Part shown: one piece after another, positions 44,579 to 53,580 of the stretch
Numbering within the stretch: the stretch's first letter is position 1
How the letters are laid out: the number at the start of each line of letters is the position of its first letter
Assembly (NCBI GenBank): GCA_041984235.1
Contig: JBHIYN010000005.1
Coordinates: forward strand, 62,001 to 126,000
Source of the DNA: JBHIYN01 sp041984235
GTDB taxonomy: Bacteria; Pseudomonadota; Gammaproteobacteria; Ga0077536
Direction of reading: 5' to 3'
DNA length: 64,000 bases
Notes under the pieces: model-generated
The model's input: the letters and a program-made list of their open reading frames with translations, nothing else
Told to the model about the DNA's origin: nothing
Database searches by the model: none
Translations under genes and position numbers: made by a program

Positions 44579-45376
44579 TCAGTAGCGGCTCGCGACGTGC
44601 ACCGCGACCACGCCGCCGAGCAGGTTATGGCAGCGCACCGACTCGAGACCGGCCTTCTGCATCATCACGCGCAGCGCCTCCTGGTCAGGGTGCACCCGGA
44701 TGGACTCGGCCAGGTAACGATAGCTGTCGGCATCGTCGGCAACCAGTGCGCCGATGCGCGGCAGGACGGCAAAGGAATAGCGATCGTAGAGCGCACCGAG
44801 CAGCGCATGCCGTGGATGCGAGAACTCGAGCACCACGACCCTGCCGCCCGGCACCAGCACGCGCGCAAATTCCTCGAGCGCGCGGCTCTTGCGTGTGACG
44901 TTACGCAGCCCGAAACCGATGATCACCCGGTCGACGGAGCGGTCCGCGAACGGCAGCGCCTCGGCGTCCGCCTGCACGAATTCGACGCCGCGCGCGATGC
45001 CGGCATCGATCACCCGATCGCGGCCCAGGTTGAGCATCTCGGCGTTGATGTCGCAGCACACGACCTGCGCTTCGCCTCGGGTTCGCGTCGCGATCAGGCG
45101 GCTCAGATCGCCCGTACCGCCGGCCACGTCGAGCACGCGATGGCCGGGACGCGCGCCGAGCAGGGCGACCGCGTAGCGTTTCCAGGCCCGGTGCAGACCA
45201 CCGGACATGAGATCGTTCATGAGATCGTAGCGCGCTGCCACCGAGTCGAATACACCACGCACGCGCGCACGCTTCTCGTCCGGCGTTACGCGCGTGTAGC
45301 CGAACAGGCTTTCACCCTCGTCGGCCCCACCGTCCGGCGGCGCCGTGTTCCCCGGCCTGCTACTCCCCGCGTCCAT
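44579..45376 (-). CDS. ubiE: Ubiquinone/menaquinone C-methyltransferase UbiE
   Basis: SAM methyltransferase of quinone synthesis. Motifs are VFDSVAARYDLMNDLMSGGLHRAWK, the SAM-binding VLDVAGGTGDLS, GFGLRNVTRKSRALEEFARV, LEFSHP and the C-terminal HNLLGGVVAVHVASRY. The ATG at 45376 gives 265 residues and overlaps the upstream DUF971 gene by 17 bases; a ~25-residue acidic N-terminal extension precedes the family core. Confidence 0.96.
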   Translation of the reverse strand: MDAGSSRPGNTAPPDGGADEGESLFGYTRVTPDEKRARVRGVFDSVAARYDLMNDLMSGGLHRAWKRYAVALLGARPGHRVLDVAGGTGDLSRLIATRTRGEAQVVCCDINAEMLNLGRDRVIDAGIARGVEFVQADAEALPFADRSVDRVIIGFGLRNVTRKSRALEEFARVLVPGGRVVVLEFSHPRHALLGALYDRYSFAVLPRIGALVADDADSYRYLAESIRVHPDQEALRVMMQKAGLESVRCHNLLGGVVAVHVASRY

Positions 45377-45719
45377 GTCCGGCGTCGCGTAGCGCCTCCA
45401 GGTAAGCCTGCCAGTAGGCTTCGCGGTTGCGCCCCAGGTCATAGAGGTAATCCCAGGTGTACAACCCGGTGTCATGGCCGTCGTCGAACACCAGCTTGAC
45501 CGCGTAATTGCCAACCGGCTCTACGGCAGCAATGTTCACTTCCTGCTTGTCGAGCTGCAGCACAGCCTGGTCGGGGCCGTGGCCGCGCACCTCCGCCGAG
45601 GGCGAGTAGACACGCAGCATCTCGCAGCTCAGCTCGAAGGCGGCGCCATCGTCGAAGGTCACCTCGAGCTTGCGCGAGCGCTGGTGCAGCTTGATGTCTG
45701 TCGGGTAGCGCTGGGCCAT
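45360..45719 (-). CDS. DUF971 domain protein
   Basis: A 119-residue protein consisting of one DUF971 (gamma-butyrobetaine hydroxylase N-terminal-like) domain: PTDIKLHQRSRKLEVTFDDG, LSCEMLRVYSPSAEVRGHG and NYAVKLVFDDGHDTGLYTWDYL. It has been linked to iron-sulfur or metal biology in some proteins, but its role here is not known. ATG at 45719 with GGAAG upstream is preferred to a TTG two codons earlier. It lies between hslU and ubiE, a common placement. Confidence 0.92.
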   Translation of the reverse strand: MAQRYPTDIKLHQRSRKLEVTFDDGAAFELSCEMLRVYSPSAEVRGHGPDQAVLQLDKQEVNIAAVEPVGNYAVKLVFDDGHDTGLYTWDYLYDLGRNREAYWQAYLEALRDAGHGRGE

Positions 45720-45771
45720 GTGCAATCGCTTCCGGGAGGATGGTAGTCCGGCCGCCGTGACCGGGCCGGTG

Positions 45772-47088
45772 TCAGAGAATGTACCTGGCGAGATCGTCGT
45801 CGCCCATCAGGTGGCCGATATGGGTGTCGACGTAGGGCGCGTCGATGACCAGTGACTGTCCCGCCATGGACGGCGCCGTGAACGATACCGCCTCGAGCAG
45901 CTTCTCCATCACGGTATGCAGACGCCGCGCGCCGATGTTCTCGCTGCGCTCGTTGATCTCGAACGCACACTCGGCGATGCGGCGCACGCCGTCATCGGTG
46001 AACTCGATCTGCAGTCCCTCGGTTGCCAGCAGCGCGACGTATTGCCGGCACAGCGAGGCGTCGGGCTCGGTCAGGATGCGCACGAAGTCGTCGACCGTCA
46101 ACGGCGCCAGCTCGACCCGGTTCGGCAACCGACCCTGCAGCTCGGGAATGAGATCGGAAGGGCGCGCGAAGTGGAACGCACCGGAAGCGATGAACAGGAT
46201 GTGGTCGGTACGAATCATGCCGTGCTTGGTCGTCACGGTGCAGCCTTCCACCAGTGGCAGCAGGTCACGCTGCACGCCTTCGCGCGAGACATCGGGGCCG
46301 GTGGTATCGGAACGCCGCGCGACCTTGTCGATCTCGTCGAGGAAGACGATGCCGTTCTGCTCGACGTTCTCCAGCGCGCGCGCCTTGACGTCGTCCTCAT
46401 TGATGAGCTTGGCGGCCTCTTCCTCGATCAGCATCTTGCGTGCGTTGGCAATGGTCAGCCGGCGGCTGCGGGTGCGCTCCTGACCGAGGTTCTGGAACAT
46501 GCTCTGCAGCTGGCTGGTCATCTCTTCCATGCCGGGCGGCGCCATGATCTCGACGCCGACCCGCGGAGCGCTGACTTCGATGTCGATCTCGCGATCCTCC
46601 AGCTGTCCTTCGCGCAGCATCTTGCGAAAACGCTGGCGGGTTTCCGACTCACCGTCCGCGGCACCGCCGCGCGCCTGCGGCAGGAGCACGTCCAGGATGC
46701 GTTCCTCGGTGGCGTCCTCGGCGGCGTCGCGCACCTGCGCCATGGCCTGCTCGCGCGTCATGTTAATGGCGATGTCGGCGAGGTCGCGAATGATGGAGTC
46801 GACGTCACGCCCGACGTAGCCGACCTCGGTGAACTTGGTCGCCTCGATCTTGACGAAAGGGGCATTGGCGAGGCGTGCGAGGCGCCGTGCGATCTCGGTC
46901 TTGCCAACGCCGGTCGGACCGATCATGAGGATGTTCTTGGGCGTGATCTCGTTGCGCAGGCCTTCCTCGAGCTGCGCGCGGCGCCAGCGGTTGCGCAGCG
47001 CGATCGCGACCGCGCGCTTGGCATCGTCCTGGCCGACGATGTGCTTGTCGAGCTGCTCGACGATGGCCTCGGGGCTCAGTGGCTGCAT
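45772..47088 (-). CDS. hslU: ATP-dependent protease ATPase subunit HslU
   Basis: AAA+ unfoldase partner of HslV. Walker A GPTGVGKT is at 57-64, and the pore loop GYVG at 91-94. The inserted I domain spans ~110-230, IVFLDEIDKVARR carries Walker B, and the C-terminal tail RYIL docks into the protease. 438 residues, normal length. It lies 12 bases after hslV. Confidence 0.98.
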   Translation of the reverse strand: MQPLSPEAIVEQLDKHIVGQDDAKRAVAIALRNRWRRAQLEEGLRNEITPKNILMIGPTGVGKTEIARRLARLANAPFVKIEATKFTEVGYVGRDVDSIIRDLADIAINMTREQAMAQVRDAAEDATEERILDVLLPQARGGAADGESETRQRFRKMLREGQLEDREIDIEVSAPRVGVEIMAPPGMEEMTSQLQSMFQNLGQERTRSRRLTIANARKMLIEEEAAKLINEDDVKARALENVEQNGIVFLDEIDKVARRSDTTGPDVSREGVQRDLLPLVEGCTVTTKHGMIRTDHILFIASGAFHFARPSDLIPELQGRLPNRVELAPLTVDDFVRILTEPDASLCRQYVALLATEGLQIEFTDDGVRRIAECAFEINERSENIGARRLHTVMEKLLEAVSFTAPSMAGQSLVIDAPYVDTHIGHLMGDDDLARYIL

Positions 47089-47100
47089 GATCGCTCGCGC

Positions 47101-47640
47101 TCAGTCGGCGCCATTCAGCGCCTCGATAGTGAGGCAGTCGTTGGTGTACACACAGATCTCGCCGGCGATACCGAGGCTGCGCCGCACGATGGCCTCGGGA
47201 TCGAGCGTGGTCTCCTCGAGCAGGGCGCGCGCCGCGGCACGCGCGTAGGCCCCCCCCGAGCCGATCGCGATGATGTCGTGCTCGGGCTCGATGACGTCAC
47301 CGGTGCCCGAAATGATCAGTGAATGGGTGCGATCGGCGACCGCCAGCATCGCCTCCAGCCGCCGCAGCATGCGGTCGGTACGCCAGTCCTTGGCCAGCTC
47401 GACGGCAGCGCGCAGCAGGTTGCCGCGGTGCTCTTCCAGCTTGCCTTCGAAACGCTCGAACAGGGTGAACGCGTCGGCAGTACCGCCGGCAAAGCCGGCC
47501 AGAATGCGATCGTGGTAGAGGCGGCGCACCTTGCGCGCATTGCCCTTGAGGACGGTGTCGCCCATCGAGACCTGGCCGTCACCACCGATGACGACGGCGT
47601 CGCCGCGGCGCACCGAGAGTATGGTCGTACCGTGAAACAA
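47101..47640 (-). CDS. hslV: ATP-dependent protease peptidase subunit HslV
   Basis: Threonine protease of the HslUV complex. The mature N-terminal Thr lies in HGTTILSVRRG, and VVIGGDGQVSMGDTVLKGNARKVRRLY follows as in all HslV. I chose the TTG at 47640, which gives a four-residue pro-segment (MFHG) like those of related proteins and a 179-residue product. A GTG at 47703 is also open but adds 21 unusual residues. No strong ribosome-binding site precedes either start. Confidence 0.94.
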   Translation of the reverse strand: MFHGTTILSVRRGDAVVIGGDGQVSMGDTVLKGNARKVRRLYHDRILAGFAGGTADAFTLFERFEGKLEEHRGNLLRAAVELAKDWRTDRMLRRLEAMLAVADRTHSLIISGTGDVIEPEHDIIAIGSGGAYARAAARALLEETTLDPEAIVRRSLGIAGEICVYTNDCLTIEALNGAD

Positions 47641-47745
47641 GTGAAATTCAGCGTTGCAACGGAGCGCGGATTGTACACCAAGCCCGCGCCACGCCGCGGT
47701 CACCAGGCCCGGCGACGGCGCTCGTCGGGCGCGGCCCCCGACACC

Positions 47746-48669
47746 TCAGTCGCGCCGCCGGCGCGCGCGCGGATGGGCGGCGTCGTAGACGCGCGCAAGG
47801 TGCTGAAAATCGAGATGAGTATAGATCTGGGTGGTGCTGATGTCGGCATGGCCGAGCAGCTCCTGCACCGCGCGCAGGTCGCCGGACGATTCCAGCAGGT
47901 GACTGGCAAAGGAATGACGCAGCATGTGCGGATGGACCGCGGCATCGATGCCGTGACGTCGCGCCCACGCGCGCAGGCGCTGCTGCACCGTGCGCGTGCC
48001 GAGGCGGCCGCCACGGCGGCCCACGAACACGGCCGGCTCGTCGACCGCGGCCAGCGCCACGCGCTGCGTGAGCCAGGCCTGCAACGCTGCCACGGCGTGG
48101 CGCCCGACCGGCACCACGCGCTGCTTGCGCCCCTTGCCGAGCACTCGCGCCTCGCGCGCGCGCAGGTCGAGGTCGGTGACGTCCAGTGCCACCAGCTCGG
48201 CCACGCGCAGGCCGCTGGAATACAGCAGCTCCCACATCGCACGGTCACGCACGGCGAGCGGCGTGTCCGCGTCGTCGTCGAGCAGTTTCGCCATCTGGTC
48301 GACGTCCAGCGCCCGCGGCAGGCGCCGTTTGCTACGCGGCGCGCGTACCGTCTGGGCCGGGTTCGAAGTCACGCGGCCGCGCGCCGCGAGGTAGCGGAAC
48401 AGGGCGCGCAGCGCCGACAGCGCGCGCGCCAGCGTGCGGGGCTCGGCGCCGGCGCGGTGCCGCTCGGCGATGTAGTGCCGCACCGCGGCGATGTCGACCG
48501 CCTCCCACGCGCTGATGCCGTCCGCGGCGAAACAGCGCGCGCAGGCCTCCAGGTCGCGCCGGTAGGCGGCCAGGGTATGCGCGGAGCGCCCCTGCATCGA
48601 CTGCAGCAGCGCCTCGATGTCGGCGGCCAGGGGCGCCGGCAGGCCGGCCTGGTCCGCCGCCGTGCTCAC
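47746..48669 (-). CDS. xerC: Tyrosine recombinase XerC
   Basis: Site-specific recombinase that resolves chromosome dimers at dif with XerD. The N-terminal SAM-like domain covers ~1-105. Catalytic residues are Arg155, Lys179, His248, Arg251, His274 and Tyr283 (TTQIYTHLD). 307 residues. The GTG start overlaps the DUF484 gene stop, and dapF lies beyond it: the conserved dapF-DUF484-xerC order argues for XerC rather than a phage integrase. Confidence 0.97.
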   Translation of the reverse strand: MSTAADQAGLPAPLAADIEALLQSMQGRSAHTLAAYRRDLEACARCFAADGISAWEAVDIAAVRHYIAERHRAGAEPRTLARALSALRALFRYLAARGRVTSNPAQTVRAPRSKRRLPRALDVDQMAKLLDDDADTPLAVRDRAMWELLYSSGLRVAELVALDVTDLDLRAREARVLGKGRKQRVVPVGRHAVAALQAWLTQRVALAAVDEPAVFVGRRGGRLGTRTVQQRLRAWARRHGIDAAVHPHMLRHSFASHLLESSGDLRAVQELLGHADISTTQIYTHLDFQHLARVYDAAHPRARRRRD

Positions 48670-49382
48670 GTCGCGCGGGGGCGCTTGACCCAGGGATCGA
48701 CGACCAGCGCCACGACGTCCTTGAGGTAGGTCAGGAACTCGGTACCCATGCCGCTCTCGTAGCGCGTGGCGTCGTCACTCGCAATGACCAGTACGCCGTC
48801 CCAGGTCTTGCCGGTCAGCGGCATGATCACCGCCGAGGCGCCGCTGGCGCCGTCGCCGAACAGTGCGCCGGCCTGGCTCGCGTCCAGCGGCCCGCAGCGG
48901 GTCTCGCCGGCGCTGAGCGCATCGCTGAACGCCGCGCGTCCCGGCGCCTCGGCGCCGACGAACTGCGGCACGTCCGCGCTGTCGACGAAAGCCGGTTCGG
49001 CGTAGACGTTGACGGCGACGTGGTCGGCGCCGAAGTCGGCGCGCAGGCAGCCGTCCAGGCAGTCGAAAATCGACTGCGGGCCGGCGGCGTTCATGAGGGT
49101 CAGCGCCAGTGCGTGGATCTTGCCGTTGAGGTGCTCGTTCTGCCGTGCCAGCGAGACCAGTTCGTCGAACTGCCGCTTGAGGCGCGCGTTCTCGTCGCGC
49201 AGCAGCGCGACCTGGCGTTCGAGCAGGGAGGCGGCGTCACCGCTCGGATGCGACACCGACAGCTCGCTCAGGAGTTCCGGGTGGTGATCGAGAAACGAGC
49301 TGTTGGCGCGCAGGAAGGCGACCACTTCGCCCTCGCTGATGTCTGCGTTGCCGTTCGTTTCCGTCTGTCCGGATGCCGTCAT
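48666..49382 (-). CDS. DUF484 family protein
   Basis: A 238-residue protein with the DUF484 layout: N-terminal helical part (VVAFLRANSSFLDHHPELL), a coiled coil (~55-90, LLERQVALLRDENARLKRQF) and a GAF-like C-terminal domain. No ligand is predictable. ATGA overlaps the dapF stop and its own stop overlaps xerC, so all three are coupled. Function unknown despite strict synteny. Confidence 0.9.
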   Translation of the reverse strand: MTASGQTETNGNADISEGEVVAFLRANSSFLDHHPELLSELSVSHPSGDAASLLERQVALLRDENARLKRQFDELVSLARQNEHLNGKIHALALTLMNAAGPQSIFDCLDGCLRADFGADHVAVNVYAEPAFVDSADVPQFVGAEAPGRAAFSDALSAGETRCGPLDASQAGALFGDGASGASAVIMPLTGKTWDGVLVIASDDATRYESGMGTEFLTYLKDVVALVVDPWVKRPRAT

Positions 49383-50209
49383 AGCGTTATCGTCCCCTCG
49401 AATACGTAGGTTGCCGGACCCGTCATCCACACCGGATCATTGGCGCCGCCCTGCCATTCGATTGACAGCGCGCCACCGGGCAGATCGACTTCGACGCGCG
49501 GTCCGAGGCGGCCCCATCTTCGGCCGATAGCCACGGCAGCGCAAGCGCCCGTGCCACAGGCGCGCGTCTCGCCGGCGCCGCGCTCGTAGACTCTCAGGCT
49601 GATCGCCTGCGGGTCGCGGATCTGCATGAAGCCGACGTTGACGCCGGCCGGAAACAGGTCGCTGGCCTGCACCGCGGGCCCGATACGCCCGACCTCGGCG
49701 TGCGCAGTTGCGGCCACCTCGATCACGGCATGGGGGTTGCCCATGGAGACCGCGCCAAACTCGATCGCCTCGGTCCCGACACGGGTGCGATAGGTATCCT
49801 GCTCACGGTCCGCGCGCAGCGGCAGGACCGCGGGCGCGAAGCGCGGTACGCCCATGTCCACACGCACGCGGCCGTCGCTCTCGATGGCCAGCTCGAACAC
49901 CGCGTCGCCGATCTCGATCCGGACCTGTCGCTCGATCTCGCCGAGACGCTGCAGCAGGCGCGCGATACAGCGAATACCGTTACCGCAGTGCTCGGCCGGC
50001 GAGCCATCCGCGTTGGCCACGCGGTAGCGCGCGTGGGCGCGCGGGTCGGCGGCCGGCTCCAGGAACAGGACCTGGTCGCAGCCCACGCCCTCGCGCCGAT
50101 CGGCGATGTACGCGAGCTGTGCCGGCTGCAGGCCGTAGCTGGCGCGCCGCTCGTCGATGATGACGAAATCGTTGCCCAGTCCGTGCATCTTGACGAACGG
50201 CAGGTTCAC
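49379..50209 (-). CDS. dapF: Diaminopimelate epimerase
   Basis: Converts LL- to meso-diaminopimelate for lysine and peptidoglycan. The two catalytic cysteines are Cys75 (AEHCGNGIRC) and Cys218 (TRACGTGACAA). The start is GTG at 50209, placed by the family N-terminus LPFVKMHGLGNDFVIID and a strong GGAGGGG ribosome-binding site. GTGA overlaps the end of the mechanosensitive channel gene. 276 residues, normal. Confidence 0.97.
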   Translation of the reverse strand: MNLPFVKMHGLGNDFVIIDERRASYGLQPAQLAYIADRREGVGCDQVLFLEPAADPRAHARYRVANADGSPAEHCGNGIRCIARLLQRLGEIERQVRIEIGDAVFELAIESDGRVRVDMGVPRFAPAVLPLRADREQDTYRTRVGTEAIEFGAVSMGNPHAVIEVAATAHAEVGRIGPAVQASDLFPAGVNVGFMQIRDPQAISLRVYERGAGETRACGTGACAAVAIGRRWGRLGPRVEVDLPGGALSIEWQGGANDPVWMTGPATYVFEGTITL

Positions 50210-51357
50210 GTCCCCTCCCCTCCGGCAAAGCGCCTGGCGTCCTCGCTGTCGCGCCCGGCATCCCCGGACCACCCCGCCGGTGGCGCGTCACCGAAATGAA
50301 TGGTCGAGGTCGGAAACGCGCACTGGGCGCCGTGCGACTCGATGATGTCGATGATACGCAGCATCACGTCCTGCTTGATCTCGTGGTACTTCACCCACTG
50401 CGTCGTCTTGGTGAACGTGTAGACGAAGAAATCCAGCGACGAGGCCGCGAAGGCGTTGAAATTGACGATCAGGGTCTGCTCGGTGTCGATCTCGGGGTGT
50501 CGCTCGAGCATCGCGCGCACGTCGCCGACCACCTCGGCCATGCGGCCGGCGTCAGCGTAGCGGATGCCTATCGTTTCGTAGATGCGGCGATTGGTCATGC
50601 GCGAGGGGTTCTCGACCACGATCTGGTTGAACAGCGAGTTGGGGATGTACAGCGGGCGCTTGTCGAAGGTGCGGATCACGGTCAGGCGCCAGCCGATCAT
50701 CTCGACCGTGCCCTCGATCTCGCGATCCGGCGAACGCACCCAGTCACCGACGCTGAACGGGCGGTCGAGGTAGATCATCAGCCCGCCGAAGAAATTCGCC
50801 AGCAGGTCCTTGGCCGCGAAACCGACCGCGATACCACCGACACCACCGAAAGCGAGCACGCCGGAAATGCTGTAGCCCAGGGTCTGCAGCGCCACCAGCG
50901 TGGCGGTGATGATGACCGAGAGGCGCAACAGCTTGGCAATGGCATCCGAGGTCGTGCGATCTATGGTGTCGCCCTGCTCCGCACGATGCGCGACGTAGGA
51001 CGCCTCGACCCGCTTGATGAACCGCACCAGGAACCAGGCCAGGGACGCGATGACGCCGACGTCGCGGAGCGGCCCGACGGCGTCGAAGATCGCGGCCTGC
51101 TGCTCCTGCTGGAGGATGTCGATGGCATAGGAAAGTCCCAGCAGCCAGATCAGCGCGCGCAGCGGCGCGCGCATGGCATCGACCAGGTCGTCGTCCCAGA
51201 AATTCGGCGAACGCGAGAGACTGCGATAGATACGCTGCAGCGTGAGCTTCTGCACCAGGTCCAGCGTCAGCGTCAGCAACACCACCACGAACACTTCGAC
51301 CAGCCAGTGCTCGCGCGTGAAGAAGTTCACGATGTCGGCAAAGGTGATGTCGTTCAT
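50206..51357 (-). CDS. MscS-family mechanosensitive ion channel
   Basis: A 383-residue small-conductance channel of the YbdG/YnaI-like type. About four to five membrane helices occupy residues 18-190; the pore-lining helix is GVLAFGGVGGIAVGFAAKDLLANFFGG. The beta domain starts IYLDRPFSVGDWV and has LYIPNSLFNQIVVEN, followed by a cytosolic vestibule. It probably releases solutes on osmotic downshift. It precedes dapF with a four-base overlap. Confidence 0.94.
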   Translation of the reverse strand: MNDITFADIVNFFTREHWLVEVFVVVLLTLTLDLVQKLTLQRIYRSLSRSPNFWDDDLVDAMRAPLRALIWLLGLSYAIDILQQEQQAAIFDAVGPLRDVGVIASLAWFLVRFIKRVEASYVAHRAEQGDTIDRTTSDAIAKLLRLSVIITATLVALQTLGYSISGVLAFGGVGGIAVGFAAKDLLANFFGGLMIYLDRPFSVGDWVRSPDREIEGTVEMIGWRLTVIRTFDKRPLYIPNSLFNQIVVENPSRMTNRRIYETIGIRYADAGRMAEVVGDVRAMLERHPEIDTEQTLIVNFNAFAASSLDFFVYTFTKTTQWVKYHEIKQDVMLRIIDIIESHGAQCAFPTSTIHFGDAPPAGWSGDAGRDSEDARRFAGGEGT

Positions 51358-51387
51358 GGGCGGATCAATCCGAAGCCGGCGGCGCGT

Positions 51388-52299
51388 TCAGTACAACGCC
51401 TCGAGCACGTAGCCGCGGCGCTCCAGCCCCTGCAGCAGCCCGCGCTCGCCGGGCAGGTGCAGTGCACCGACGGCGATGAAGGCCTCGCCGGCGTCGAGCT
51501 CGGCGGTCATGCGCTCCAGCATGAGGGCGTTGCGCTGCCACAGCAGGGCATCGAGGAAGGCTTCGCGATTATGGTCGACGTGTCGGAACGCGAGCGTGAC
51601 CAGGCCGGCCAGGTCACGTGCCGCGTAGCGTTCGACCAGCTCGTCGATCTCCGCCTGCAACACGTCGTAATGGCAGGCCAGCTCGAGCAGCATGTCGACC
51701 TGGCGGGACTCCGGGATCGATTCGAACACGGCGATCTGCTCGGCAACCGTCTCCAGGCCGGCCACCGCTTTCCCCGCCAGCTGCGCTTCCAGCATCAGCA
51801 TCAGGTCCAGCGGCGCACCCTGCGCACCGGCAGGCGTACCCAGGGTCGTGAACGCGGCCCACGGCTTCATCGTCTCCAGCAACGCGGGCGGTACGCCGTA
51901 GCCCTGCATCGCAACGGCGGTGCGTTCGAACAGGTCCGCACCGGCCACCTCGCGCAGGCTGCGCCCGTCCTGGTAGAACATGGCGCCCTGCAGGGCCAGC
52001 ATCGCCGCACCGTCGAGCACCACCTCCATGACGAACGTGCGACTCGCGGCGAGCTCGCGGCGTGCCGCCGCCATGACGTCGCTGATGCGGTCATCGGATA
52101 CGTGCATGGTGCCCAGCAGCACGCTGCGCGCGCCGCCCGGCGCGCGCACCTGCCACAGCAGGCCGTGCGGGTGCCGGATCTCGCCCGCCAGGGCGCGCGT
52201 CGTACCCGGCAGCGGCGGGCACTCGAGTGCCGGCGCCGGCGTCGCCAGCAGCCAGGCGCAGGCGAACAGGATGAAACGCAGGAGCAGCAGACGGGTCAT
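51388..52299 (-). CDS. TraB/GumN family exported protein
   Basis: A 303-residue protein with signal peptide (~1-25, LLLLRFILFACAWLLATPAPA). The TraB/GumN core has SVLLGTMHVSDDR near the N-terminus, GLETVAEQIAVFESIP, and GEAFIAVGALHLPGERGLLQGL at the C-terminus. The two GxxH motifs (LGTMH, VGALH) and the Glu in GLETVAEQ are the putative Tiki-like metalloprotease residues. Substrate unknown. ATG at 52299 directly precedes the signal peptide. Confidence 0.9.
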   Translation of the reverse strand: MTRLLLLRFILFACAWLLATPAPALECPPLPGTTRALAGEIRHPHGLLWQVRAPGGARSVLLGTMHVSDDRISDVMAAARRELAASRTFVMEVVLDGAAMLALQGAMFYQDGRSLREVAGADLFERTAVAMQGYGVPPALLETMKPWAAFTTLGTPAGAQGAPLDLMLMLEAQLAGKAVAGLETVAEQIAVFESIPESRQVDMLLELACHYDVLQAEIDELVERYAARDLAGLVTLAFRHVDHNREAFLDALLWQRNALMLERMTAELDAGEAFIAVGALHLPGERGLLQGLERRGYVLEALY

Positions 52300-52389
52300 G
52301 GTAGGGGCGGCAATGGCCGGGTAAGTGCGTTCGAGGTGCGCAGTGTACACAGCCGGCGCGCCGGTCGCAGGACCCGCCGCACGCGCTAC

Positions 52390-53451
52390 TCAGGCCAGCA
52401 GGTTGTCGTCGCCGAGGTCGAGCTCGGGAAAGCGCGTCAGGCGGGCGAGCCGCGCACTCGCGCTGATCCAGCGCGCGTCGGCGTGCAGCGCCGCCAGGTC
52501 GGGGGCCTTGCCGCGTCCGTGCATGCGCATCAGTCTCACCTGGGTCTGCGGATAGCGCCGGTCGCCCAGCGCGCCCATGATTTCAATGACGGCGGCACGG
52601 TCGTTACACACCAGCAGCACGTCACAGCCGGCCGCCAGGGCCCGTTCCGCGCGCTCGGCGCGCGAGCCGTCCACCGCCGCGCCCTCCATGCTGAGGTCGT
52701 CGCTGAAGACCACCCCCTGGAACTGCATGTCGCCTCGCAGGACGTCCCGGATCCAGATACGCGAGTACCCGGCCGCGATGCTGTCGACGCGCGGGAACAG
52801 GACGTGCGCCATCATGATCGCCTCGATGCCGGCGTCGACGACGGCGCGGAAGGGACGCAGATCGGCCTGCTCGATGTCGTAGAAATCGCGCTCGTCGACC
52901 GGCAGCTCGTGGTGCGAGTCGGCTGCCACGCAGCCATGCCCCGGAAAATGCTTGGCCACGGCCGCCATCCCGCTCGCGTGCAGGGCAGCGACGTAGGCGT
53001 GGCCGAGGCGCGCGACCACGGCGGGATCGGCATGCAGGGCGCGCTCTCCGATCACGCTGGAGTGCGCGGTGCGCAGGTCGAGCACCGGGGCGAAGCTGAA
53101 GTCGATGCCGACCGCGCGCAATTCGGCGGCCATCATCCAGGCGTGGTCCGCGGTCGCCTCCAGCGCCGCCTGCGGGTCCTCGTCGTAGCATTCGCCCAGC
53201 GCCGACAAGGCGGGCAGCTCGAAGAATTCTCCGCGGAACCGCTGCACACGGCCGCCTTCCTGGTCGACCGCCACCAGCAGCGACGGGCTGCGCGCGGCGC
53301 GGATCGCGGCAACCAGGGCGGCCAGCTGGGCCGGCGACTCGTAGTTGCGCGAGAACAGGATGACGCCGCCGATCAGCGGGTGCGCGAGCAGCTCGCGATC
53401 CTCGGCTCCGAGCTCGGTGCCTTCGACATCGATCATCAGCGGTCCGAGCAT
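52390..53451 (-). CDS. nagZ: Beta-N-acetylhexosaminidase NagZ
   Basis: Cytosolic GH3 glycosidase of peptidoglycan recycling: removes GlcNAc from GlcNAc-anhydroMurNAc-peptides. The start MLGPLMIDVEG at 53451 has GGAGAA upstream and matches the family. KHFPGHG is at 167-173, the general acid-base pair is Asp178/His180, and the nucleophile is in SDDLSM (Asp251). 353 residues. The genes upstream on the same strand encode peptide permeases, which suits muropeptide recycling. Confidence 0.96.
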   Translation of the reverse strand: MLGPLMIDVEGTELGAEDRELLAHPLIGGVILFSRNYESPAQLAALVAAIRAARSPSLLVAVDQEGGRVQRFRGEFFELPALSALGECYDEDPQAALEATADHAWMMAAELRAVGIDFSFAPVLDLRTAHSSVIGERALHADPAVVARLGHAYVAALHASGMAAVAKHFPGHGCVAADSHHELPVDERDFYDIEQADLRPFRAVVDAGIEAIMMAHVLFPRVDSIAAGYSRIWIRDVLRGDMQFQGVVFSDDLSMEGAAVDGSRAERAERALAAGCDVLLVCNDRAAVIEIMGALGDRRYPQTQVRLMRMHGRGKAPDLAALHADARWISASARLARLTRFPELDLGDDNLLA

Positions 53452-53580
53452 ACGGACGGGTTCTCCAGACGTGGGTGCATCGCCGCTCGCGGCAGGCAAG
53501 TCCGGCGGCGAGCCGGCTGCACCGGCCGCTGCGGGAATGGCGAGAGTATACGGTTTAGCCGGGCGGCCGGGGCGCGAAGC

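Noticed and set aside
47746..48669. Integrase of a mobile element
   Set aside because: All XerC catalytic residues are present and the dapF-DUF484-xerC order is the housekeeping arrangement; there are no flanking attachment repeats at the tRNAs or nearby.
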